A DNA stretch of 64,000 nucleotides from CALODL01 sp942492115 (GTDB lineage: Bacteria; Planctomycetota; Phycisphaerae; UBA1845; CAIVHJ01), in assembly GCA_942492115.1 (NCBI GenBank), contig CALODL010000011.1, positions 62,001-126,000 on the forward strand, given 5' to 3'. The position numbers and the translations under genes were made by a program. Under the pieces are notes generated by a model. That model had not been told where the DNA came from. It did no database searches and saw nothing but the letters and a program-made list of their open reading frames with translations. Shown here one piece after another: positions 27,135 to 35,166 of this stretch (its first letter is position 1; each line of letters begins with the position of its first letter).

Positions 27135-27688
27135 CAGTGTGTTCCTGCAAGGTCGTCACGTGATCTGGAGTTCGCTGTGCCCTTCCCACATTCCGGGCAT
27201 CGCTTGTTCACTTGACCCTTCAAGTCGTATCCACAGTGCTCACATTGGTTATTCGCACGCCGAGTGGCTGCCAAACGCGTTGGCCGATGCACGTATCTCC
27301 ACTGAATCACGAGAAGTATTGCGAGCGGAATCCACAGCGGCAGCACGAATTCGCGAGTACTTGGCCTGATCCGTGGGATGAGTTTCAGGCCAATGTCTCC
27401 CAGGTATCCAAACGATTGCAGATGAGGGCTGTTGAGTTTGTTTTCGTAGTACTCAATGCGTGCGGTATTCGGAACTTCATCGTTCTTCAGTTGTTGCACG
27501 TAGTAGTCCAGCTTATGTTCAAACCCTGTATGTTTGATGTGGTACAGAACGATGGCCCCATGATCGATCCCGAAGAACAGAGGCTTGTGCCGGTAGCCGA
27601 CCCGGAGGAAACTGGCTGCGAAGACCGCCAACGTACCTACGATCATGGTCCGTACGATCCACAAGTCACGTCGGTTCTTCGTTGCCAT
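27134..27688 (-). CDS. two-TM protein with zinc ribbon near the C-terminus
   Basis: This 184-residue protein has an N-terminal helix (I-V-G-T-L-A-V-F-A-A-S-F-L), a longer external domain of about 90 residues, a second helix (L-P-L-W-I-P-L-A-I-L-L-V-I-Q-W) and C-E-H-C-G-Y-D-L-K-G-Q-V-N-K-R-C-P-E-C-G. GGGAAGG precedes the ATG. It is the first cistron of a coupled pair. The external domain differs from every other family member here, as if the ribbon anchors unrelated sensor-like domains. Confidence 0.72.
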   Translation of the reverse strand: MATKNRRDLWIVRTMIVGTLAVFAASFLRVGYRHKPLFFGIDHGAIVLYHIKHTGFEHKLDYYVQQLKNDEVPNTARIEYYENKLNSPHLQSFGYLGDIGLKLIPRIRPSTREFVLPLWIPLAILLVIQWRYVHRPTRLAATRRANNQCEHCGYDLKGQVNKRCPECGKGTANSRSRDDLAGTH

Positions 27689-27844
27689 GTACCTTCCCGA
27701 GGAACGCCCCTATCAACCTGACGACTGGGCTGCCCAAGTATACCCCCGAACCCCGTCCATGGTCCTCATGTCCCTGCCCGCGAATCGTACCAGCCGAGGA
27801 GCGGGTATAATCAGCAGGTCGTCCACTCGAACCGGGAGCCGCAC

Positions 27845-28274
27845 ATGTTCCGCCAGACGCTCGCAGCTGTCCTATTGATCATCGGATTGGTAGCAAGTGT
27901 TGGCATGTGGCTGCTCACGATCAGCACGAACGCATCTCATTTCTTACACGTGGGTACAGTCACGTTGTGGTCCTATGGAGGATCGCTGCACGTCTACGCC
28001 GAGAACTACGACGGTAGCGACGCGTTCTTCGGATTGTCACTGACGGGATCATGGTGGGGTCCCGCCTGGAACGCGTATGGCGATAATTACGGTGTCAGGC
28101 TTCCGTGGTTGTACGCGGCCGGCCTGTGCCTGGTCACATTGATCCTGTTGCGACGTAATCGCCGCACACAACGCGGCATGCTCGGTTTGTGTACGTCATG
28201 GCTACGACCTCCGCGGCTCTGATGGTGCGTGTCCGGAATGTGGTCACGAGGCACCCGCCGGACTTCATGATTGA
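27845..28274 (+). pseudogene. zinc-ribbon membrane protein gene with a frameshift in the ribbon
   Basis: The first 116 codons encode helix 1 (A-A-V-L-L-I-I-G-L-V-A-S-V-G-M-W), a loop, helix 2 and basic residues. The expected ribbon follows in another frame as G-Y-D-L-R-G-S-D-G-A-C-P-E-C-G-H to a TGA at 28272. Loss of two bases near 28200 (TCATGTGGC to TCATGGC) would explain it. The unshifted frame ends at 28222 without a ribbon. A TATAAT hexamer lies about 40 bases upstream of the ATG. Confidence 0.65.
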
Positions 28275-28406
28275 AGTTGCCCCGAGACGGGGTGGAAGTG
28301 AGTACACAAGTCCTCCCGCAGAAGCTACCTCAAGGGACCCGTCGGAGAAGAGGCGGGGCGTGATAAAGACACTCGGGGTCGGCTAGGGTCCACAGGCCCG
28401 GAGCAC

Positions 28407-29942
28407 TCAGGCCATCTTCCGAGCCTGCATCACGACACCCATCACCAGGCACCCGAGGAGTAACAACACGCCACCCCGTGTCAGGGCCGGCAGGCTGGCC
28501 GCTTCCAGTTCACACAGGAACGAGCAGCCGTCGCCGTTGATCAGGTTGCCGTCGTCGCATTCTTCTCCGACCTGAACGACGCCGTTGCCGCAGACTTCGA
28601 TGAGGCAGTCGCTGTCGCAGCCGTCAGCGGAGCGCTGGTTGCCGTCGTCACAGGTCTCGCCGAACTGCACGATGCTGTTGCCGCAGACCTCAAACGTGCA
28701 CTGATCGTCGCAGCCATCACCCTCGTCAGTGTTACCGTCATCGCACTCCTCACCGGCCAGCGGGTTGAGCGTTCCGTCGCCGCAGGTGGCCAGTGTGCAA
28801 TCGGCATCGCACCCAGCCGTCTCGCCGCCGTCGTCACAGTCTTCGTTCACCTGCACCACGCTGTTGCCGCACTGCTCCACGATGCAGTGCTCGTCGCAGC
28901 CATCGCCTACCTGCACATTGCCGTCATCGCATTCCTCGGCGAACTGAACGACCGCATTGCCACACTCCTCCACAATGCAGTTCTCATCACAGCCGTCGCC
29001 TGGTTCCAGGTTGCCGTCGTCACACTCCTCCTGGCCGACAGTCAGGCCATCACCACAGATCGCGCTGCACTCGCTGGGCGCGCCGTCACACGCAAAACCG
29101 GGTTCGATTGAGCAGGTCGCCGAGCAACCGTCATCGTCGGCGGTGTTGGCGTCGTCGCACGTCTCGCCAAACTGCACGAGGCCATTCCCGCACTCTTCGA
29201 TCTGGCAGGTGGCATCGCAGCCGTCGCCATCCGATGTGTTACCGTCGTCGCACTGCTCAGGAGGCGGCTCAAGAACGCCGTCGCCGCAATCGGTGACGAT
29301 TATGGTGAGGTTCTGAAATTCGAGCAGGGGATCATACTGGTGCCCGCCCTCGCGGAAGAACTCCGCATAAGGCGGAGGACCCTTGCCGGATTGCATACTC
29401 CAACCGAATGCGAAGAGGCCACGAGCATCGCCCGACACGAAGATGTCGAACTCGCACAGGTAGCTCAGTCTGTCTGGCGTGACCTTCGTGTCAAAAACCG
29501 CATTATGGAAGATCACACCGAACAGGCCAACTTCGGAAGGCTCGTTGTATACCGGCGGAAACAGGGCGGCAAAGGTGTTGGCGAACACCCAATCATCCCG
29601 AGTTGTGTCAAGAAACACCGAATCCCCGCCTCCTTGCCCCGGGTTGTTGTCCACGTAGGTGATCGAACCACTGTCCCCTCCCTCGGCCTGGTCGTGAAAC
29701 ATCAATTGATACGTTACAAGTTCCGGTTCCGTGCGTGGGTAAGGACCGTCGATCCATACATCTAGATGAAGAGTTGTGCCAGGAGCAATGATGACGGTCG
29801 TGTTGCCAGTCGTCGGCGTGTCGAACTGCTGCCCCAGTGGGGCCATGAACGCACGTGACGCCGCACTACTCGGGACAAGAACACCTGCCAGCAGGACGCT
29901 GAGTACGATCGCTGAGAGTCGATGGGGCGGGTGCAACAACAT
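28407..29942 (-). CDS. secreted DUF4215 cysteine-repeat protein with C-terminal anchor
   Basis: This 511-residue protein has a signal peptide ending S-S-A-A-S. A beta-sandwich N-terminal domain of about 200 residues resembles part of the 991-residue protein (L-F-G-V-I and D-W-x-F motifs). At least seven Cys repeats follow (C-G-N-x-x-V-Q-x-x-E-x-C-D-D-G-N, then G-D-G-C-D). The end is L-P-A-L-T-R-G-G-V-L-L-L-L-G-C-L-V-M-G-V-V then R-K, matching the tail of the 14799 gene. The repeats are disulphide-rich spacers known from myxobacterial and planctomycete surface proteins. Confidence 0.8.
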   Translation of the reverse strand: MLLHPPHRLSAIVLSVLLAGVLVPSSAASRAFMAPLGQQFDTPTTGNTTVIIAPGTTLHLDVWIDGPYPRTEPELVTYQLMFHDQAEGGDSGSITYVDNNPGQGGGDSVFLDTTRDDWVFANTFAALFPPVYNEPSEVGLFGVIFHNAVFDTKVTPDRLSYLCEFDIFVSGDARGLFAFGWSMQSGKGPPPYAEFFREGGHQYDPLLEFQNLTIIVTDCGDGVLEPPPEQCDDGNTSDGDGCDATCQIEECGNGLVQFGETCDDANTADDDGCSATCSIEPGFACDGAPSECSAICGDGLTVGQEECDDGNLEPGDGCDENCIVEECGNAVVQFAEECDDGNVQVGDGCDEHCIVEQCGNSVVQVNEDCDDGGETAGCDADCTLATCGDGTLNPLAGEECDDGNTDEGDGCDDQCTFEVCGNSIVQFGETCDDGNQRSADGCDSDCLIEVCGNGVVQVGEECDDGNLINGDGCSFLCELEAASLPALTRGGVLLLLGCLVMGVVMQARKMA

Positions 29943-30166
29943 GCACGATACTCCTCAAGCGGATGATGCGATGGGCACTGAATCATACCTCATCACACCA
30001 GGTGGGTGCGAGGTCGCACAGTTGATTGCGACACCCAATAAGCCAAGACCGACAGGCGGGGTTGTGTAGGAGGCCGGAGAAGCCTGTTCCGGCAAACCAG
30101 CCCATCGATCCGTACCATCAGAAACACCCGTCGTACCCCGGGATGTGCTCGTCGGCCTCGAACTTC

Positions 30167-30610
30167 TCAGCCAGCCGCCGCAAGTGGTACGCCGCTTCCT
30201 CCGGATCCATAGGCAGTACCGCCGAAGTGCTCGCACATCGGTCGCAGGGACATCTTGTACAGGTCGAACGTGCTCGTGTGGGTGCCGTCGTAACGCCGGT
30301 ACTTCTTGTCGGCATATTCCATGAACCGGGCGATCAGGCCGTTGACATTGAGCGACTCCGCCTCAACCACGGGCAGACAACCATTGGTCAACCACTCCGA
30401 CACCAGGCAGCGATATTCCTGGATGCTGCTTTCCGAACCGTACGGTCCGAGCGAGTGGCGGATGCCACTGAGTTGGACATAACTCAGGTCATTGTTGCGG
30501 TCCTTGCGACGTTGGCGGCAGTACTTGGGGATCCTGGTGCTGCGGGCGAGTACGCACAGGCTGTTTTCGGCAGTTTTCAGCCGAGTTTCAAAACGGGATT
30601 GTTCGGGCAT
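30167..30610 (-). pseudogene. N-terminal fragment of a planctomycete-type tyrosine integrase
   Basis: The product contains P-K-Y-C-R-Q-R-R-K and L-G-P-Y-G-S-E-S-S-I-Q-E-Y-R then L-V-S-E-W-L-T-N-G, which fits the arm-type N-terminus and core-binding domain of planctomycete integrases. No catalytic domain follows; the frame runs into unrelated sequence. It lies beside a tRNA 3' fragment (30730), consistent with a relic of a second integrative element. Confidence 0.55.
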
Positions 30611-30634
30611 GGGAGCGGGTCCTTTCGAACGAAA

Positions 30635-30654
30635 GCTATACCGGTATAGCTTGT
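30635..30654. promoter_or_regulatory. perfect 20-bp palindrome
   Basis: AAGCTATACCGGTATAGCTT lies 25 bases upstream of the integrase fragment start. It has no T-run after it, so it is more like an operator than a terminator. Confidence 0.45.
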
Positions 30655-30691
30655 TCCGAATGGTTCAAACCGCTCCACCGAACGCCGGTGG

Positions 30692-30958
30692 GTGCCTAAG
30701 TACAAGGCTCGACGAGTGAATTGTGCACTGGGCGATGCCGGACTCGAACCAGCGACATCAACTCCTTTCACTGCAACAGCTTCGATGCGGAACTGCGAAG
30801 TGCCTGGTGCAGAATCCGGTGCACTCGCTGCAGACCGGGACTTGAAACGCCTCGTTGAAGCCTGGCCGCGGCTGTCAACAGGTCTTCGTGGTCGCATCCT
30901 GGGACTCGTGGCGGATGAACTGGCGCAGGTCGACCGTGCTGGTGAGGCGGCGTCATGA
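30692..30958 (+). pseudogene. detached integrase tail of a second element
   Basis: The frame crosses a tRNA 3' fragment (G-D-A-G-L-E-P-A-T-S-T) and continues to D-L-K-R-L-V-E-A-W-P-R-L-S-T-G-L-R-G-R, then I-L-G-L-V and a TGA at 30956. This is the same order as at the left end of the main element, with a related tail. No integrase catalytic part precedes it here. Confidence 0.7.
30730..30768 (-). other. tRNA 3' fragment (acceptor strand and T arm)
   Basis: The minus strand reads a T stem-loop (GCTGG, TTCGAGT, CCGGC) followed by ATCGCCC, a 3' acceptor strand. The D arm and the 5' acceptor strand are absent, so it is an att-type remnant. The anticodon region is too altered for me to name the amino acid; it is not the tRNA-Gly at 56872. 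Confidence 0.65.
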
Positions 30959-31349
30959 AGTCCTGGACAGCCTGCTCTTACCCGTCACGCCGACGGTATG
31001 GCCCGACAAGCGTGTTTCGCCCCCGACCTTGGCGGCTTCGGCGACCCGCGGCGCAGCGGATACAGGTACCGACCGCTGACGGCGTCCTGGCCCGCCCACC
31101 GTGTCCAGCCGCGCCCGCGTCCCAGTGGTGCGCCTGCACGAGATGCCAGTGCCTGGCGCGGGCGGTGTGCCGGTGGTCAGCGCCAAACCGTTGCGCTGAG
31201 AACCGCATTATGCCCGGCACGTCGGGGGGGCCACAGACCCTGAGGGCTTCCCAATGTCAGGGAAACCCACGCGCAAAAATTGACCTGTTTTTTCTGGTGG
31301 CTTCTGGGCCCGCTTCGGCTGCCCACACACCGCATCAAGGAGACTTCGC
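30959..31349. other. non-coding left-end DNA of the second element
   Basis: This 391-base GC-rich stretch has no convincing gene. From 31196 it carries the two leader blocks shared with 5795-5892 (CTGAGAACCGCATTATG and GCGCAAAAATTGACC plus T-run). Confidence 0.55.
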
Positions 31350-31782
31350 ATGACCGACAACGCACACATCCTGTCCGATCGCAACATCGCCGCCTTCATC
31401 GCCACCGACGCCCCGGAGGCCCAGCGCGCGGCGGAGGACCTGGCTCGCATGGTTGCCGATCCGGTGATCATCTGGGGCGTGCTCAAGAAGCTGAACATCA
31501 CGACCGAGCTGATGCTCTCGGTGCTCAAGTCGATCGCCACGGACCCCGGGCGCGTCGGCCAGTGGGCGCATCTCGGCCATCCGTGAGATTCGGGCCATCG
31601 CGCGCTCGGCGGGGCTGTCGTGGGGGCGTTTGACGAAGCACTACAAGCTGGAGGAGGCCGTCGCCGATCTGGTGATGAAGAAGAGGCTTGCAGAAACGGC
31701 TGCGCATCCACCGCAGGACGACGAGGAGTCGCGGCGGATCAAGGCCCTGCTGAACGAGCCGATCCGCCTGAACGGGTTTTGA
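31350..31782 (+). pseudogene. frameshifted copy of the 143-aa left-end gene
   Basis: It is nearly identical to 5956-6387. One extra G at about 31550 (CCCCGGCGCG becoming CCCCGGGCGCG) shifts the frame after about 67 codons; the downstream sequence still matches in the original frame. The first reading frame ends at 31586. Confidence 0.85.
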
Positions 31783-32000
31783 GCGGATAGGCGAATTGCT
31801 GTGGACTCAAGAGGGTGGAAAGTTGTCATGTGGCAAGAGGCCAAAGCGGGCAAGTGCACAACTCATCCGGGTGTACTGTAATTTGTGCATTGCCGCCTGA
31901 GTACACCTGCCTCTTTGAAGCTGGTGGGACTAAGCTAGAATACGCAGCGAGCCGTTGATACTCATCATGTCAGCCTGTAGGTTCACCTAGCATGTGAGCA

Positions 32001-32447
32001 ATGAGTACACCGCAAGGCCCAGCTTATCAGCGTTTTGCGAGTCCTATCGTGACATCTGTTGCACTCGACATTCCTAGAATCAACGACCTCAGCCCCGCCG
32101 ATTGGGACATCCTATTCGGGCTGTGGAATCGAGCCGACGGCGACTCACTCGACGTTGCCTTTAGTTTTTCGCAGTGTGACTTCCTTAGGCAGAACGCGGT
32201 CGCTTTCCTGGGGGGTCTTGCCCGGCTCATAGAATTGCGAAGAGGGCGCGTCCAATTCGACTGGAACACCCTCCAGAGCGATGTTGCTCTCAATCTAACA
32301 AAGAACGGATTTCGGGACGCCTTCGGGGACGCGCCGCAGTTAGGGGTCGGGCATTCCATTCCATACCTTGAGGCCACAGCAGCCACAGACGAAACCGTAG
32401 TTCTCCAGTATTTACACTCGATGCCGCTGTTGAGGATGCCGCCCTGA
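32001..32447 (+). pseudogene. fragment resembling the STAS-like N-terminus of an ATP-binding protein
   Basis: Residues about 50-120 (D-V-A-F-S-F-S-Q-C-D-F-L-R-Q-N-A-V-A-F-L, then G-G-L-A-R-L-I-E and F-D-W-N-T-L) resemble the STAS-like lead-in found before histidine-kinase-type ATPase domains. The frame stops where PIN-like sequence begins, so the ATPase part is lost. A weak promoter-like TTGAAG and TAGAAT pair lies at 31915-31941. It may be untranslated debris. Confidence 0.45.
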
Positions 32448-32635
32448 CGCGATTCGAAACACAATGCTTGGATGGCTACGACCTCTTCATCCTAGAAGCG
32501 ATGCGTGGGACCGGTGTGACCCAGGTGCTCACGGATGACGGCGATTATTGTACGGTACCAGGCATCCAGGTTTTCACGGCCAACAAGAACGTAATAACCG
32601 CAGCTCGTAACCAATCCAAGCTACTTACTCGCTAG
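32417..32635 (+). pseudogene. C-terminal fragment of a PIN-domain protein
   Basis: Read in a different frame from the preceding fragment, this gives L-F-I-L-E-A-M-R-G-T-G-V-T-Q-V-L-T-D-D-G-D-Y, then V-P-G-I-Q-V-F-T-A-N. The T-D-D-x-D and F-T-A-N motifs are those of the C-terminal half of a PIN ribonuclease toxin. No start codon or N-terminal acidic residue is present. It was joined to the STAS-like fragment by deletion. Confidence 0.5.
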
Positions 32636-32678
32636 CTCCTAAATAGTCTTGGGAAGCCTGTTTCATTACACTAGGGCC

Positions 32679-33068
32679 ATGAAGCGATACTGCGACAAGT
32701 GCGACCAACTGCGTCCCTTTCACGCGCCGGTCGGGGCAATATTCGCTTTCCTTAGCGCTAGTGCTACTGTATTTTGCGTAGCCCTGGCGTTCAGCTATCA
32801 CATCCTGGGTGCCATTGGTGTTGGGTGCCTGGTGTTGGTTCTTGCGTGGGTTACGAGCGTACTGGAGAACAGGAGCTTGCAATGCCCGTGCGGAGGCTGG
32901 TACGTGCTCTACCATCCTCCTGTCTCGGCGGATACGACCCCGCCCGAGCCCATTGCTCCGCCATTTGCTCCGAAGGCACTTGACGAAATGCGATGCAAGC
33001 ACTGCGAGTGGGAACCACGCCCGAGCGCTAAGTTCTGCGCCGTATGCGGTGCGCGCGTGAGGTCATAG
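32679..33068 (+). CDS. membrane protein with zinc knuckles at both ends
   Basis: This 129-residue protein has an N-terminal C-D-K-C-D-Q, two adjacent helices (I-F-A-F-L-S-A-S-A-T-V-F-C-V-A-L-A-F and I-G-V-G-C-L-V-L-V-L-A-W-V), a C-P-C-G pair, a Pro-rich linker, and a C-terminal C-K-H-C-E-W...C-A-V-C-G zinc ribbon. It differs from the other ribbon proteins of the window in having cysteine motifs on both sides of the membrane segment. It is transcribed toward the RHS locus. Function unknown. Confidence 0.62.
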   Translation: MKRYCDKCDQLRPFHAPVGAIFAFLSASATVFCVALAFSYHILGAIGVGCLVLVLAWVTSVLENRSLQCPCGGWYVLYHPPVSADTTPPEPIAPPFAPKALDEMRCKHCEWEPRPSAKFCAVCGARVRS

Positions 33069-33121
33069 AGCGGCGGAACCTGAGCCTCTGCGCCTCACGC
33101 GACCAACCGGAATCCGTCGAA

Positions 33122-33637
33122 CTAAGGGCCATTGACGTGCCCCAGAGCTGCCTGAGCTTCGTTGTATGCGATCAATGACCGCGCGGCATGCTCGCGCAGC
33201 GCTACATAGCGATCGTATGTCTGAATACGGGAAGCCTCTTTGATCTCATCAAGAAATGTATCACCGTCAATGCCGTGTCCCAAGAGGGCTTCTGTGGCGT
33301 TACTGAGTCGCCGTTCATGTGATGTAGTTATGTTTCCGAGTTGCTCCCCCCTAGAGATAGCTGCGACTCGCTTGTCGTTCTCGCCGTACTCACCCAACGC
33401 ACAATACTTACACACACGGTTGATGAAACTAGTGCCCCTCGGGTCGACGTTAGTCATCGGATTTGACCCAAACGCGTCATACAGATTCATCCCATCGACA
33501 TAGCCCTTGGGATCCCGCTGCATGAAGCGGCCTTGGGCCGGGTCGTAGGTGCGGGCGCGGAAGTCGTAGAGTTGGCGGATGCCGGAGAAGTCGGCTTCGG
33601 TCAGGTCGGTTTGGACGCAGTCCTGGGATCCGAGCAA
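33122..33637 (-). CDS. orphan RHS tip with alternative toxin-like C-terminus
   Basis: The first about 60 residues repeat the RHS core end of the large gene upstream (Y-D-F-R-A-R-T-Y-D-P-A-Q-G-R-F-M-Q-R-D-P). After N-P-M-T-N-V-D-P-R-G it carries a different tail of about 105 residues. It begins (TTG) directly after the immunity gene stop, the usual place for displaced RHS toxin modules. It has no export region of its own and would need recombination into the main gene to be delivered. No toxin fold is recognised in the tail, and no immunity gene follows it. Confidence 0.7.
   Translation of the reverse strand: MLGSQDCVQTDLTEADFSGIRQLYDFRARTYDPAQGRFMQRDPKGYVDGMNLYDAFGSNPMTNVDPRGTSFINRVCKYCALGEYGENDKRVAAISRGEQLGNITTSHERRLSNATEALLGHGIDGDTFLDEIKEASRIQTYDRYVALREHAARSLIAYNEAQAALGHVNGP
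33455..33623. repeat. 169-bp RHS core repeat, orphan copy
   Basis: It matches 34998-35166 in the large RHS gene with a few substitutions near one end, and ends at GGACGCAGTCC. It is the homology through which the tips could be exchanged. Confidence 0.8.
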
Positions 33638-33991
33638 CTATTCGTTGTAGATATCGTGCAAATATTCTTTGTCCCCGTCGTTCAGCAACGTTCTACCGGC
33701 CTTGCCTATGTGGTGAAGCTCAAAGTAACCACGGGAGTTAGCATCTTCGACAGCCCTGACCCCGTCGAGAACGCAGAGCAGGCCAAACAAAGCCTCATCT
33801 ACTGCCTCACGGATGATCATCTTGAGAACGACTTGCTGATCTGTGGGCAAGCTGGAATGCCACTCTGCCATCTTCACGCGGTCATCAGACGGGCTTCTTC
33901 CCGGAGGCGACGAGATCACATCCAGAGTGCTAGTGATCGCCGCTTCACGGACATATTCCTTGATTGCTTCGATGAATGACTCACTGTTCAT
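33638..33991 (-). CDS. candidate immunity protein for the RHS nuclease tip
   Basis: This 117-residue acidic, helical protein starts 13 bases after the RHS stop, the standard position for the cognate immunity gene. The sequence has no signal peptide or membrane helix, as expected for an inhibitor of a cytosolic nuclease. I recognise no immunity family. The role is inferred from position only. Confidence 0.6.
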   Translation of the reverse strand: MNSESFIEAIKEYVREAAITSTLDVISSPPGRSPSDDRVKMAEWHSSLPTDQQVVLKMIIREAVDEALFGLLCVLDGVRAVEDANSRGYFELHHIGKAGRTLLNDGDKEYLHDIYNE

Positions 33992-34997
33992 ATTGGACTG
34001 CTTCCTATCTAAGGAATGCCTCGGAATATACGTCCTTGTTCAGGTTGATCAGTTCACGCAGAGATCGGTTGGGAGCATTTGTGTTTTGCCTCAAGAGCTG
34101 GATGTCTCTCGCCAGCAGATCACGACTAGAACCTCCATACGGGCCCCTCAACGTTGGAATCAGGCGATGTTCGGCACTGGGGATGACGATTGAAGGTGCG
34201 TACTGTCGATTGTAGCCGGGGATTATCTGGCCCCCGGGGTGTTTCTGCACAACATGGTGCACATCCAATCGATCCCCGACGACGGACCGAGCTTGTAGAT
34301 CATCGAAAATGCCAACTTCATAAGGCCTGACACTCCTAGCAGTGTGTGCCGGCCTAGCCCACCACCAGCCCGCAAGGAACACCGTCCCCTCGCCCCCCAG
34401 GAACTTACTCGCCTCATGCGTGCGATCCGATTCCGCAAGGAGGAGGCCTCTCGACCAATCAGGTGACAAAAGCGCCACATCCGAGCCCACAATATATAGT
34501 CCCAGGTTGGCGAAGTCGACGGCAATGTCCTGCACGCCGTTCACGGAGTTCAGGGATCCTTGCCCTGTCCCTAGATACGTTAGATTTGCTCCCTCGGTCT
34601 TTAAATGAGCAGCCAGAGCGGGATTACTCGTTGACAGAGCGGCCTCGTACAAGCTGTTGTCTGCTGCAAGCCTAAGCTGCACGCCCACGACCGAGTGTTC
34701 GATCTCGCTATCGAGTTTGCCAAGGTACAGGTCTCTCGTGGGATACTGATCGACATCCACAATCGTGCCGACCGCACGCTTCTCGATATCTGTCCACAGA
34801 TAGTAATCGTCAACTTCGAAGTCCCCCAAGCCAGTTGCTCCGAGCAACCCCTCAGTGCCATCGATGAGCATTCTTTCGAATGGCGACAACCCCCTGCGCG
34901 GCTCGTTCGCCTTTGCCTGGTTGATCTTGCGGCGTATTTCACGGAATCCATCGCCGCTCCTGATTGCAGCATCGGTCCCCATCGGATCCAAAAACCG

Positions 34998-35166
34998 CAT
35001 CGGATTTGACCCAAACGCGTCATACAGATTCATCCCATCGACATAGCCCTTGGGATCCCGCTGCATGAAGCGGCCTTGGGCCGGGTCGTAGGTGCGGGCG
35101 CGGAAGTCGTAGAGTTGGCGGATGCCGCCGAAGTCCGCTTCGGTCAAGTCAGTCTGGACGCAGTCC
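34998..35166. repeat. 169-bp RHS core repeat, main-gene copy
   Basis: Partner of 33455-33623; it encodes the end of the RHS core before the toxin tip. Confidence 0.8.

Noticed and set aside
28500..29290. Apparent tandem DNA repeat array, CRISPR-like
   Set aside because: The repeats are codons of the DUF4215 Cys repeats; unit lengths vary and there are no spacers.
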